From positions 1 to 46,973 of the forward strand of contig QNAI01000011.1 of assembly GCA_003641745.1 (NCBI GenBank): a stretch of 46,973 bases of DNA, given 5' to 3'. The stretch is from Verrucomicrobiota bacterium (lineage in GTDB: Bacteria > Verrucomicrobiota > Verrucomicrobiia > Opitutales > Opitutaceae). Shown here in pieces: positions 1 through 8,888 of the stretch. Position numbers and translations under genes: made by a program. The notes under the pieces were generated by a model. That model was not told the DNA's origin and searched no databases. It was given only the letters and a program-made list of their open reading frames with translations. Positions within the stretch are counted from its first letter, which is position 1, and every line of letters begins with the position of its first letter.

Positions 1-24
1 GATGAAACCTTTCGTAGTTTCCAG

Positions 25-110
25 TGGTGGTGGGAGCTGGACTCGAACCAGCGTAGGCATAAGCCAGCAGATTTACAGTCTGCCCTCGTTGACCGCTTGA
101 GTATCCCACC
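25..110 (-). tRNA. tRNA-Tyr (GUA anticodon)
   Basis: On the minus strand the sequence folds as a class II tRNA. The acceptor strands are GGTGGGA (5' end at 110) and TCCCACC, followed by discriminator A at 28 and an encoded CCA at 25-27. The anticodon stem GCAGA/TCTGC presents GTA (plus-strand bases 74-76), and there is a long variable arm and a standard T arm containing GGTTCGAGTCC. Anticodon and long variable arm together identify tyrosine. Bases 1-24 downstream show nothing recognisable. Confidence 0.96.
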
Positions 111-169
111 GGTCCACTTGAGAAAGGGCTCTAGATCACGGGCGAACGGCCAAAGATCAAGGCTTTTTT

Positions 170-892
170 TCAGAGCAGGCCCGCTTCCCGGAAGCTGTAG
201 AAGCCGAGGCCTGCGGGATCGGACTCGCGGCGGCCAATGACGATATGATCGAGGAGGTCGATGTCGATGACCTTGGACGCATCGCGGAGTTGTCGGGTCA
301 CCTGGATATCCGCGCTGCTCGGCGCCGGGTCACCACTCGGGTGGTTGTGGGCGCAGATTACGGCAGAAGCTCCGGCCCGTATGGCTTCGCGGAAGACCTC
401 GCGTGGATGAACGAGGCTGCTGGTGGCAGTCCCCGAGGTCGCCTCGTGGAGGCGCATGAGACGATTCTTCCGGTTGAGGCAGAGCACCCAGAATTTCTCG
501 ACTCCCAGTCCGACTGCGATGGGCAGAAGATGATCGAAGACCAGTTCGGGACGGTTGAATATGGGAGCTCCGTCCGGCTGCCGGGCGAGGATACGGCGGG
601 CGACCTCCATCACGGTCAGAAGCTGGAGAGCCTTGACCGGTCCGATACCCGGCACCCGCTTGAAATCGTCGGCTGACCATGACAGCAGATCAGCAAGTGA
701 ACCGGCGTCGGCAATCAACCTCGCTGAAAGGTTGATCACGTCATGGCCCCGGGTACCGCTTCTCAGGAGCATGGCGAGCAGCTCGGTGTCGCTCAGGGCA
801 CCTGGCCCGTGTGCTTCCATCCTTTCCTGGGGACGTTCCTTCGAGGCCATTTCCCGAAGCTGCACGGGCCTGCATCTGTGTGCTTCGGGCAT
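170..892 (-). CDS. radC: RadC-family JAB/MPN-domain protein
   Basis: RadC-family protein of 240 residues. An N-terminal helix-hairpin-helix-like part (residues about 32-95, with RVPGIGPVKALQL) is followed by the JAB/MPN metalloprotease-like domain. The metal motif HNHPSGDPAPSSAD is intact, with His182, His184 and Asp195. Despite the name, a role for the family in DNA repair is not firmly established. The conserved family start (xxERPxERxxxHGPxALSDxELLA) begins near Met15, so an ATG at 850 may be the real start; the longer reading is given. It lies just upstream of tRNA-Tyr on the same strand, with no clear terminator between them, so co-transcription is possible. The gene is divergent from the ThuA-like gene at 974. 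Confidence 0.93.
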   Translation of the reverse strand: MPEAHRCRPVQLREMASKERPQERMEAHGPGALSDTELLAMLLRSGTRGHDVINLSARLIADAGSLADLLSWSADDFKRVPGIGPVKALQLLTVMEVARRILARQPDGAPIFNRPELVFDHLLPIAVGLGVEKFWVLCLNRKNRLMRLHEATSGTATSSLVHPREVFREAIRAGASAVICAHNHPSGDPAPSSADIQVTRQLRDASKVIDIDLLDHIVIGRRESDPAGLGFYSFREAGLL

Positions 893-973
893 TGGAACAA
901 GCCTGTCGAAAGTGTCGGATTTTGGAAGAATTTTGTTCCGATGTTCCGGAAAGCGAACTAGGGATATTCGCCG

Positions 974-1726
974 ATGAGCAAGTTACGCGTAGTTGTATGG
1001 GGCGAAAACGTACACGAGAGCACACATGAGAGCGTCAGGAGGGTCTATCCGAATGGCATGCACACCGTGATCGCTGATGGCCTTAGCGAATCCGGAGATG
1101 ACCTTGAGGTGTCGACGGCGACCTTACAGGAGCCGGACCATGGCCTGTCTGAGGAACGCCTGGCATCAACTGACGTGCTGACCTGGTGGGGACATACCGC
1201 CCATGGAGAGGTCAGGGACGAGATCGTGGATCGGGTTCAGAAACGGGTTCTCCAGGGGATGGGGCTGATCGTGCTTCACAGCGGTCACTATTCGAAGATC
1301 TTTAAGCGTCTGATGGGAACATCGTGCTCATTGACCTGGCGTGAAGCCGGAGAGAAGGAACGGGTCTGGGTCTGCAATCCCGGACATCCGATCGCGGCTG
1401 GGATCGATACCAGTTTTGAGATCTCCAGCGAGGAAATGTACGGGGAGCCATTTGGAATTCCCTCGCCCGATGAGCAGGTTTTTATCTCCTGGTTTGAGGG
1501 CGGCGAGGTCTTCCGCAGTGGCAATTGCTGGCATCGGGGGAACGGCAGGGTCTTCTATTTCCGGCCTGGGCACGAGACCTATCCAACCTACTTTGACGCC
1601 AATGTTCGCAGGGTGATCGCGAATGCGGTCCGCTGGGCGTGTCCTCGGGGTCAGTGGGTCGATAGTTGCCCGAATGTGAAGAACGCTCTTGAGCCGATTG
1701 AGGTCAAGGGCGAGAGCGTGCATTGA
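974..1726 (+). CDS. ThuA-like domain protein (trehalose utilisation family)
   Basis: This 250-residue protein opens with a ThuA-family N-terminus, [20 protein letters not shown], and continues with the family's glutamine-amidotransferase-like fold, including a [19 protein letters not shown] segment and a HPIAAGID stretch. ThuA proteins occur in sugar-utilisation loci and one member modifies trehalose-type disaccharides, but the reaction of most members is unknown. No sugar transport or dehydrogenase gene lies beside it here, so the substrate cannot be inferred. No signal peptide is visible, so it should be cytoplasmic. It is convergent with the surA-like gene, with 68 bases between the stops and no strong terminator hairpin there. 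Confidence 0.85.
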   Translation: MSKLRVVVWGENVHESTHESVRRVYPNGMHTVIADGLSESGDDLEVSTATLQEPDHGLSEERLASTDVLTWWGHTAHGEVRDEIVDRVQKRVLQGMGLIVLHSGHYSKIFKRLMGTSCSLTWREAGEKERVWVCNPGHPIAAGIDTSFEISSEEMYGEPFGIPSPDEQVFISWFEGGEVFRSGNCWHRGNGRVFYFRPGHETYPTYFDANVRRVIANAVRWACPRGQWVDSCPNVKNALEPIEVKGESVH

Positions 1727-1794
1727 AGCAACGCGCTCGGTCGATCACCGACAAGAGGGGTCTGCGCAGGGTTGTATCCCCGGCGATCGTCAGA

Positions 1795-2793
1795 TCAGTT
1801 GAAATAGCGGACGTACCCGTCTCGCCGCAATCGCTCCAGATAGCGTTCTTGAGCGTCGCGAGCCATCTGGCTGATGAGGAGGCGTTCGATCTGATCACGT
1901 ACCTCGATCAGCGGCTGGACTCCGGCATCCCGCTTGTCCTCGACGTAAAGGATGAAAATATCGCTTTCGGTTCGAATGGGCTCGCTGAAGGTCGCTTTCT
2001 CCAACGAGAACGCGACATCGGCCAGTTCGGGTTTGAGGTCTTCACGGTTGATCCAGCCCCAGTCGCCCCCCTGTCCTTTCCTGGTATCCTGACTGTACTG
2101 CGTCGCCAGTTCCTGGAAGCTGGCACCCGCCTCGAGCTGCCCGATGATCGTGTCCGCAGTTTGCTCGAGGACGGCTTTATTTTCATCCGCGAGCTGAGCC
2201 AGGCGAATCAATCGCAGGTGGACGCTGTCGCCTTGGTAGAAGCGTTCCTGGTTCTCATCGTAGAATTTCTCGATCTTCACCGGACTGACAATACTCTGGG
2301 ACTTTCGAAGCTGACTGCGCATGTAGCCGACGACGATTTCCTCTCGGACAATGTCCCGGTATTCGCGCGGCGTCTTACCGATTGCTCTCAGGTATTCAAG
2401 GAACTTGCTGCGGTCGCCTTCGAATTGGGTGATGATGCGTTCCTTGACCTCGTTCTCGACAAAGCTGTTCGGAATCTGTCGCTTTTCGTCGCTGTAGAAG
2501 TCCTTAACGATCAGGATCTGGTCGGTCAGATTCTGAATGATATCATCCTCGACCGTTTCAAGGTTTTTCCGGAATTCGGCTTCGGTCCGGCTCTGGGAGC
2601 GAATCTGGGGCAGCAGGGGTTCAATTTCCCGGCGGATATCGCCGACCGTGATGATTCTTTCCTCCACGATCGCGGCGATCCCGTTGGCAAAGCGGGCTCC
2701 CACCGGATCCGTGTTGGGCTGGGCTGCAGCGAGTTGAGCAATGAAACAAAGCACCACGAAACCGATGAAGCGCACGAAAGGGTTGTTCGTCAT
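1795..2793 (-). CDS. SurA-like periplasmic peptidyl-prolyl isomerase
   Basis: A secreted parvulin-type foldase of 332 residues if started at the ATG at 2793. That start gives a clean signal peptide, hydrophobic VRFIGFVVLCFIAQLAAA, with likely cleavage after AAA. A SurA-type N-terminal domain follows (residues about 35-160, with an RRE-x-EPLLPQIRSQ stretch), then one parvulin domain marked by LRLIRLA, ATQYSQDTRKGQGGDWGWI and FSEPIRTESDIFILYVEDK. E. coli SurA has two parvulin domains; here there is one. A longer reading to 2838 would overlap the end of mfd and put non-signal residues in front, so it was rejected. The mfd stop (2801-2803) is 7 bases upstream, suggesting one rnc-mfd-surA transcript. 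The role would be chaperoning outer-membrane proteins in the periplasm. Confidence 0.88.
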   Translation of the reverse strand: MTNNPFVRFIGFVVLCFIAQLAAAQPNTDPVGARFANGIAAIVEERIITVGDIRREIEPLLPQIRSQSRTEAEFRKNLETVEDDIIQNLTDQILIVKDFYSDEKRQIPNSFVENEVKERIITQFEGDRSKFLEYLRAIGKTPREYRDIVREEIVVGYMRSQLRKSQSIVSPVKIEKFYDENQERFYQGDSVHLRLIRLAQLADENKAVLEQTADTIIGQLEAGASFQELATQYSQDTRKGQGGDWGWINREDLKPELADVAFSLEKATFSEPIRTESDIFILYVEDKRDAGVQPLIEVRDQIERLLISQMARDAQERYLERLRRDGYVRYFN

Positions 2794-2800
2794 CTTGATA

Positions 2801-5800
2801 CTATTTCGGGAGATTTCGCAGAAAAACGATGATTTCATCTAAACGTAGAAGGGGATCGAAAGCGGTCAAGCGGGGAAAGCGGGTGCCCAACATGACGAAA
2901 TCATCAGGTTTGCGGCTCACACGTCGACACTTTAGCCGATTTCCCTCGGCTTCGACCGAAAGAATTCGCTTCTGTTCCGCCAGGCATCGGATTTCGGTCA
3001 GGGCCAGGAGTGCTTCGACCTCGGTCGGCCGGGGGCCAAAACGATCGGCGAGTTCATCGCGGATTTCCCGCAGCCGGCCGACGGAATCGCTCATGGCAAG
3101 ACGACGGTAGACGTCGATCCTCAGTCGGGTTTCGTCGATATAGGCGGAGGGAATTCGCGCCTCGATCGGTTGGCATGAGCCTTCATCGATTTCGATCTGC
3201 TTGAGCACGGTGTAACCGTCTGAGTAGCGATTGGACGATTCCGACTGACCTTCTCCCTGGTAGACAAAATCAAGTTTGATCGATGCCCGGATGGCTTGAG
3301 CCACGGACTCACCCTTCAAGCGCGAGATACTCTGCCGCAGAAGCTGGCAGTAGAGGTCGAAGCCAACGCCCATGATATAGCCGCTCTGTTGCTGGCCCAG
3401 GAGGTTGCCGGCCCCTCGCAGTTCGAGGTCCCGCATCGCGATCCGGAATCCGGCTCCGAGTTGATTGTGCTGTCGCAGGGCGTGGAGGCGTTTCCTGGCG
3501 ATATCGAGCAGACGGGAGTGGCGGTGGAGCAGGAGATAAGCATAGGCCTGATGCCTGAACCGCCCGACACGACCACGGAGTTGGTAGAGCTGAGAGAGAC
3601 CAAAGCGGTCGGCGCCCTCGATGATGATCGTATTGCAGTTCGGAATATCCAGCCCCGATTCAATTATGGTCGTGCAGACCAGGATCTGGAATCGTCCGTC
3701 GATAAACTCCACCATAACCCTCTCCAGTTCCTTTTCGCCCATCTGGCCGTGACCGACGCAGAAACTGGCCTCGGGAACGAGCTCGCGCAGACGCGAGGCC
3801 ACGGTATCGATGGTCTGAACCCGATTGTGCAGGTAGAAAACCTGTCCTCCCCGGCGTATCTCTTTGCGGATGACCTCGGCGACGAGGTTTTCCGCGTAGC
3901 TCTTGACAATTGTGATGATGGGCCGGCGTTCCGCAGGCGGAGTCTCAATCACACTGAGGTTCCGGGCTCCGACCAGGGCGAGGTACAGGGTTCGGGGAAT
4001 CGGAGTGGCGCTCATCGAAAGCAGGTCGACGTTCGATCTCCAGTTCTTGAATACTTCCTTGTGCTTGACCCCGAATCGCTGTTCTTCGTCGATCACAACC
4101 AGACCGAGATCCCGGAAAACCACGTCCTTCTGGATCAGACGATGGGTTCCGATCAGGATGTCAGTTTTCCCCTCGGCCAGCGAAATGAGGATCTTCTTCT
4201 GCTCACGACGCGAGCGGAACCGGCTGATCATCTCCACCACCACCGGGAATCCGCCCATCCGCTCACGGAAGGTGTTGAAATGCTGCTGTGCGAGCACGGT
4301 GGTCGGCACCAGTATGGCGACCTGCTTCCCACCCATGACCGCCTTGAACGCAGTCCGGAGTGCGACTTCGGTTTTGCCGAAACCGACGTCGCCACAGATC
4401 AGGCGATCCATTGGCAATCGGGTTTCCATCTCGGCCTTGGCCTCCTTGATCGCCTTGAGTTGGTCCGGCGTCTCACGGTAGGGGAAGGTCGCTTCGAACT
4501 CGTTCTGCCAGTTCATGTCTTCTGGAAACGCGAACCCGGGGTGGAGCGACCGCTTGGCCTGAATCTCGAGTAATTGCGCGGCATAGTCGAGGGTGGCTCG
4601 TTCCGCCGCCCGCCGGGTTTTCTCCCACTTCCCGCTGCCGATCCGCCCGAGTTTTGGGCGCATTTTGGTCAGTCCCACATAACGGGATATCAGGTGCGAC
4701 TCGTGCAGGGGCACGTGGAGGGTGACATCGGCGTCGAACTCGAGCGAAAGAACCTCGCGGGTCTGTCCGCCGCTCTCGATCGTTTTTAACCCGCGGTAGA
4801 CCGCGATTCCATGTTGTAGATGAACGACAAATTCACCTTCAACCAGTTCCGAGAAATCCAGCAACTGATCAACCTGGGATTGGTTGACGGACGCGCGTTG
4901 GCGCAGAAGTGGGCGGCGCTTGCGTTTGACTCCGAAAATTTCGGTTTCGGTCACGATGACGACGGCCTTGAGGGCATTCAGCCCATCCCAGGTCAGCCGG
5001 CCAAGCCCGGGCCGGAAACGCACCCGGAATCCCTCGTTGAGCTGACCTTCAATAAACCGCGGATCGATCCGGCCGGATGTTTTCTCCTCGGCCAGCAGTT
5101 CCCGGACGCGTTGGAATTCTCCCTCGCGCGGGAGTACGAACAGCACCTGGTCGCCGGCCTTCTGCCATTCTGCAAGCTGGGAGAGGAAACGACCACGAGC
5201 CGCCTGTTCATCCATCAGGCGTTCGTCGGCAATACGCGACTCGTCCGGATAGGACCGGTAGAGTTCCAGGGACTCTGCATCGTAGGTCACGGTCTCAACG
5301 GTTCGGCTGTCGTCCGAATCCAGGTCGAGATCGGAGACGGTTACCCAGTCGCCCTCTGACCGCCGGCGGTTCCGACAGAGGTCTCTCCAGGAATCCCAGA
5401 CGGTCGAATCATCGTTGCGTGCATGCTCGGAAAACGTCTCGGCCAATTCGTCCGGTTCCACCAGCATCCAGTTAACGTGGAATGGAAGGAAACCGGCGAT
5501 GCCATCAGTGGATTTCGGCAGATCCATGGTCGGCGATGGCGTGATCGCCACGGCTTCCACAGGGTCGCCGCTGCGCTGCGTCACCGGATCGAATGCCCGG
5601 ATCGAGTCAATCTCGTCTCCGAAGAAATCGATCCGGTATGGACGGTCGTCGGTGACCGGATAAACATCGAGAATACCGCCTCTGATCGCCATCTGGCCGG
5701 GTGCCTCGCAGATTGACTCGGCATCGTAATCGAATCGGATGAGCGTATCGACGCACTGCCCAAACGATATCGACGCGCCCTTGTGGAGAGGTAATTTGAG

Positions 5801-6211
5801 GTCCCGAATCGAGTTTGGAGCCGGGAAGGGCTGATCCAGGGCTCGCGGGGTGGTGAGGACGACGAGACCTTCGCCGTTCCCGGGTTTGAAGTTCTGTAGG
5901 GCTGAAAGGGTGGCCAGGCGATCGCCTGCCGGTTCGAAATTGCCTGGGCCGGTTGAGGAATCCTCGGGCAGTTCGGGCAGGATCAGGCAGTTCAGCGGGG
6001 TTGCTACTTTTCCTGAGGCGCGGCGGAACAGCCTCAGATCTTCGGCCAGGGATTCGGTCAGAGAAGCGGTCGTGGCGATGATGAACCAGATCTGCGGCCC
6101 GGAATGCCGGATCTTTTCCTCGATGATCGCGGCGCGGGCGGCTGTACTCACCCCGATCAGGCGGGTGTGATTTCCTGTGTTGGTCTCCGGTAGAATCGGC
6201 GACTCAATCAC
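2801..6211 (-). CDS. mfd: Transcription-repair coupling factor Mfd
   Basis: Mfd displaces stalled RNA polymerase and recruits UvrA. This copy is 1136 residues from the GTG at 6211, close to the family norm of about 1150. Visible in order: an N-terminal UvrB-like region (residues about 20-330), a CarD-like RNA-polymerase-interaction domain (VEGEFVVHLQHGIAVYRGL), the RecG-like translocase with Walker A GDVGFGKT near residue 607, PTTVLAQQHF, DEEQ near 706, SATPIPRTL and QLRGRVGR, and a C-terminal TRCF domain. The GTG overlaps the rnc stop as GTGA and has AGGAG five bases upstream, which decides the start over an ATG 28 codons further out that lies inside rnc. Confidence 0.97.
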   Translation of the reverse strand: MIESPILPETNTGNHTRLIGVSTAARAAIIEEKIRHSGPQIWFIIATTASLTESLAEDLRLFRRASGKVATPLNCLILPELPEDSSTGPGNFEPAGDRLATLSALQNFKPGNGEGLVVLTTPRALDQPFPAPNSIRDLKLPLHKGASISFGQCVDTLIRFDYDAESICEAPGQMAIRGGILDVYPVTDDRPYRIDFFGDEIDSIRAFDPVTQRSGDPVEAVAITPSPTMDLPKSTDGIAGFLPFHVNWMLVEPDELAETFSEHARNDDSTVWDSWRDLCRNRRRSEGDWVTVSDLDLDSDDSRTVETVTYDAESLELYRSYPDESRIADERLMDEQAARGRFLSQLAEWQKAGDQVLFVLPREGEFQRVRELLAEEKTSGRIDPRFIEGQLNEGFRVRFRPGLGRLTWDGLNALKAVVIVTETEIFGVKRKRRPLLRQRASVNQSQVDQLLDFSELVEGEFVVHLQHGIAVYRGLKTIESGGQTREVLSLEFDADVTLHVPLHESHLISRYVGLTKMRPKLGRIGSGKWEKTRRAAERATLDYAAQLLEIQAKRSLHPGFAFPEDMNWQNEFEATFPYRETPDQLKAIKEAKAEMETRLPMDRLICGDVGFGKTEVALRTAFKAVMGGKQVAILVPTTVLAQQHFNTFRERMGGFPVVVEMISRFRSRREQKKILISLAEGKTDILIGTHRLIQKDVVFRDLGLVVIDEEQRFGVKHKEVFKNWRSNVDLLSMSATPIPRTLYLALVGARNLSVIETPPAERRPIITIVKSYAENLVAEVIRKEIRRGGQVFYLHNRVQTIDTVASRLRELVPEASFCVGHGQMGEKELERVMVEFIDGRFQILVCTTIIESGLDIPNCNTIIIEGADRFGLSQLYQLRGRVGRFRHQAYAYLLLHRHSRLLDIARKRLHALRQHNQLGAGFRIAMRDLELRGAGNLLGQQQSGYIMGVGFDLYCQLLRQSISRLKGESVAQAIRASIKLDFVYQGEGQSESSNRYSDGYTVLKQIEIDEGSCQPIEARIPSAYIDETRLRIDVYRRLAMSDSVGRLREIRDELADRFGPRPTEVEALLALTEIRCLAEQKRILSVEAEGNRLKCRRVSRKPDDFVMLGTRFPRLTAFDPLLRLDEIIVFLRNLPK

Positions 6212-6927
6212 TTGGACTCCTCTCGCGCAAGGTGATCCAGGGCCTCGAGGGCTGCCTGTTCTTCCGCCTGCTTCTTGGAATTGCCCACGCCGCATCCCAG
6301 AGTTCGATCGAGCAGGGTCACCGCGACTTCAAATCTTCTTCGGTGGGGGTCGCCATCCATTCGCACGACCTGGTAGACAAGCGCGTCGTTGCCGTGCAGG
6401 GGCTGCACTTTTTCCTGGAGGCGCCCCTTCGGGTTCTGCCGTTTCTGGAGGGGCTCAAGTCGGTCGTTGATGGGCCCATACCAGGAGAGAACGACCTCCG
6501 ATGCTTGTTCGAGACCGGAGTCTTCGTGGATGGCGCCAACAAGGGCCTCGAGAGCGTCTTCCAGTGCAGAAGTGCGCAGGTTTCCCCAGGAAGCGTGCTC
6601 GGCGTCGCTCATCTGGAGCATATTGTGGAGACCGATCTCGCCGGCCAGGCGGGCCAGGAATTCGCCTCGGGTCAGGGCCGATCGGTTTCGGGTCAGAGCT
6701 CCCTCGTTGTCGATGGGAAAGGATCGAAACAGCTCACGGGTCACGACGAGTTGGATTACGGCGTCACCGAGGAACTCCAATCGTTGGTAGTCGCGGGAGT
6801 CGTCGGTCCGTCTGGCATTGAGCGAGGGATGGGTCAGGCTTTCGACCAACAGTTCGCGATTGGAGAACCGATACCCGATTGTCTCTTCGAATTCGGTCAG
6901 TTTCTCGGAGGTAAGATCCATCGTCAT
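6208..6927 (-). CDS. rnc: Ribonuclease III
   Basis: RNase III cleaves double-stranded RNA in rRNA and mRNA processing. The 239-residue product has the signature YQRLEFLGDAV, with Glu51 and Asp55 as the first acidic pair, and a second acidic helix ALEDALEALVGAIHED for two-metal catalysis. A C-terminal double-stranded-RNA-binding domain (residues about 165-235) ends in the typical GNSKKQAEEQAALEAL helix. Length and domain order match the standard bacterial enzyme. The stop overlaps the mfd GTG start. It is divergent from trpA, with about 145 bases between the two starts. Confidence 0.96.
   Translation of the reverse strand: MTMDLTSEKLTEFEETIGYRFSNRELLVESLTHPSLNARRTDDSRDYQRLEFLGDAVIQLVVTRELFRSFPIDNEGALTRNRSALTRGEFLARLAGEIGLHNMLQMSDAEHASWGNLRTSALEDALEALVGAIHEDSGLEQASEVVLSWYGPINDRLEPLQKRQNPKGRLQEKVQPLHGNDALVYQVVRMDGDPHRRRFEVAVTLLDRTLGCGVGNSKKQAEEQAALEALDHLAREESK
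6217..6221 (-). promoter_or_regulatory. Ribosome binding site of mfd
   Basis: On the minus strand AGGAG lies 5 bases before the GTG start of mfd, inside the last codons of rnc. Clear Shine-Dalgarno sequences are uncommon in this window, so this site supports the GTG start and coupling to rnc translation. Confidence 0.7.
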
Positions 6928-7072
6928 GTGTTTGGTGGCGAACTTTCAGAACACATCCAGGAATCATAGTGGATGCGTGCCAGACAGTTCCCGAGGATTC
7001 ATGGCGTCAATGCCAAACGCGACCCGGAACGACGGTGGGAAGTTGAGAATTTGATCGCCCGCCTCAGTCAGG

Positions 7073-7888
7073 ATGGACACCATCCATCCGCAGATGGACC
7101 GGATCCAGAAGACCTTTCAAGACGCCAGGCAGGAAAATAGAGCCTGTTTCGTGGCTTATCTTTGCGCGGGAGATCCCGATTTCGAGACTTCCCTCAAGGC
7201 CTGTCGTACCCTGGTTGACGCCGGAATCGACATATTGGAACTCGGGGTGCCTTTCTCGGATCCACTGGCGGATGGGGTCACGAACCAATTGGCGGCGCAA
7301 CGGGCGTTGGAAAGCGGGATGACGCCCGGTCGGGTCTTGGACCTGGTTCGCAGGATCAGGCAATTCAGTGAGATTCCGATCATCTGCTATACCTACTACA
7401 ATCTGGTCTTTGCCAACGGCCTCCCTGGCACGACCCGGTCCATGGCGGAGGCAGGAGTTGACGGGATTCTGACCCTCGATCTCCCACCAGAGGAAGCATC
7501 GGACTATCTGGAGTCCTGTTCTGATGCCGGTTTGAAGACGGTGTTCATCGTGGCGCCCACCACACCGGAGGAACGACTTGAGCGGATCGCCTCGTCGGCC
7601 ACTGGATTCCTTTACTATGTATCGAGAACCGGTGTCACCGGTGTGCAGAGCGAGATGTCGTCTGATATAGGGGCGGCGGTCGCGACCATCCGCAGGCACA
7701 CAGACCTTCCAACCGTGGTCGGATTTGGCATCTCGAATCCCGATCAGGTGACGGCGATTGCGGGCCTGGCGGATGGAGTGGTCGTGGGCAGTGTCCTGGT
7801 GCGCTGCTTCCAGGACCCGGATCGCGACGCAGAGGAATCGCTCAAGGCCCTCGACTCGACGGCGCGCGGCCTGCTCGCAGGGCTTTGA
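7073..7888 (+). CDS. trpA: Tryptophan synthase alpha chain
   Basis: The alpha subunit cleaves indole-3-glycerol phosphate to indole, which is passed to TrpB. The 271-residue TIM barrel carries the catalytic pair: Glu56 in LELGVPF and Asp67 in SDPLADG, equivalent to E. coli Glu49 and Asp60. The usual PTIQ after the aspartate reads VTNQ here, which may be a lineage trait. FGISNPDQV and ADGVVVGS form the phosphate-binding end of the barrel. A second ATG at 7094 aligns better with some family starts; the first is given because AGG precedes it. No other trp gene is in the window, so the gene is separated from trpB here. Confidence 0.95.
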   Translation: MDTIHPQMDRIQKTFQDARQENRACFVAYLCAGDPDFETSLKACRTLVDAGIDILELGVPFSDPLADGVTNQLAAQRALESGMTPGRVLDLVRRIRQFSEIPIICYTYYNLVFANGLPGTTRSMAEAGVDGILTLDLPPEEASDYLESCSDAGLKTVFIVAPTTPEERLERIASSATGFLYYVSRTGVTGVQSEMSSDIGAAVATIRRHTDLPTVVGFGISNPDQVTAIAGLADGVVVGSVLVRCFQDPDRDAEESLKALDSTARGLLAGL

Positions 7889-7919
7889 TTGAAATCCCGG
7901 TCCAGCGCAGCAGGAAACG

Positions 7920-8888
7920 GTGAGCCCGATGGCTGATGACGAAACGATCTATGTCCTGACCGGACCGACTGCGGTGGGGAAAACCGAACTCTCCCTGCGC
8001 TGGGCCGAAACCTTCGATGCTGAGATAGTCTCCTGCGATTCGCTCCTCTTCTATCGTGGGATGGACATCGGAACGGCCAAGCCAACCAAGTCCGAACGTG
8101 CCCGCGTGCCCCATCACCTGATCGATATTGCCGAGGTGGACGACCCGATCGACATTCGGCGATATCTCGACTTGGCCGAGCAGGCGATCGCCGGTATTCG
8201 AGCGCGCTCGAAGAGGGTCCTGGTCTGCGGAGGGAGCGGTTTTTACCTGCGTTCGTTTTTTCATCCGGTGGCGGACTCGGTGGAGATACCCGAGGCCGTC
8301 CGAATCGCGGTCGAACAGCGCCTGGAAAAGGACGGGCTCGCAGCCCTGGTCCGGGAGCTTGGGCCGTTGAATCCCGGTGGTATGCAGCAATTGGATACCT
8401 TAAATCCGAGGAGAGTGGTGCGGGCCCTGGAGCGATGCCTGGCCTCCGGACTCACCCTGGCGCAGCTGAAAGAAGCGATGCTCGGCCAGACCAACAGTCT
8501 GATCGAGGCTCGCAAGGTTGCGGTCCGACTCGAACGTGATCGCGACGATTTGAACGATCGCATCGACCGTCGCATCCGGGCCATGCTGGATGAGGGCCTG
8601 ATCGAGGAAGTTCGGAAACTGATGAGCTGCGGACTTCGGAGTAATCCCAGCGCGGCCCGGGCCGTGGGCTACGGTGAGACCATGGAATGGCTCTCGCGAG
8701 GTGATTCGACGGAGGTCCTGGCTGAATCGATCGGGGTGCACACGCGCCGACTGGTGCGGAAACAGCGAAGCTGGTTTCGGAATCAGATGCCGGAGTATGG
8801 AGTGATTGTTCTTCAGGAGGCCGGGGAGTTCCCGGCTTCCGAACTCTTTGATTCCGACTCGCCGGGCGGGACCATGGCGATGCCGTAG
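7920..8888 (+). CDS. miaA: tRNA dimethylallyltransferase MiaA
   Basis: MiaA transfers the isopentenyl group from dimethylallyl diphosphate to adenine-37 of tRNAs reading codons that begin with U, which would include the tRNA-Tyr at the start of the window. The 322-residue product has Walker A GPTAVGKT (residues 15-22), the conserved SCDSLLFYRGMDIGTAKPT block, HHLID, CGGSGFYLRS, and a C-terminal QRSWFRNQ. The GTG at 7920 preceded by AGGA is the likeliest start; an ATG at 7929 is possible. Its last 25 codons lie opposite the 3' end of the TolC-like gene (overlap 8813-8888). Confidence 0.96.
   Translation: MSPMADDETIYVLTGPTAVGKTELSLRWAETFDAEIVSCDSLLFYRGMDIGTAKPTKSERARVPHHLIDIAEVDDPIDIRRYLDLAEQAIAGIRARSKRVLVCGGSGFYLRSFFHPVADSVEIPEAVRIAVEQRLEKDGLAALVRELGPLNPGGMQQLDTLNPRRVVRALERCLASGLTLAQLKEAMLGQTNSLIEARKVAVRLERDRDDLNDRIDRRIRAMLDEGLIEEVRKLMSCGLRSNPSAARAVGYGETMEWLSRGDSTEVLAESIGVHTRRLVRKQRSWFRNQMPEYGVIVLQEAGEFPASELFDSDSPGGTMAMP

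Noticed and set aside
1723-2832. 369-codon plus-strand frame
   Set aside because: It is antisense to the surA-like gene, whose signal peptide and parvulin motifs are clear; the plus-strand product has no recognisable domain.
3296-4573. 425-codon plus-strand frame
   Set aside because: It lies entirely antisense to the well-conserved helicase part of mfd and its translation resembles no family; GC-rich codon use of mfd keeps the antisense frame open.
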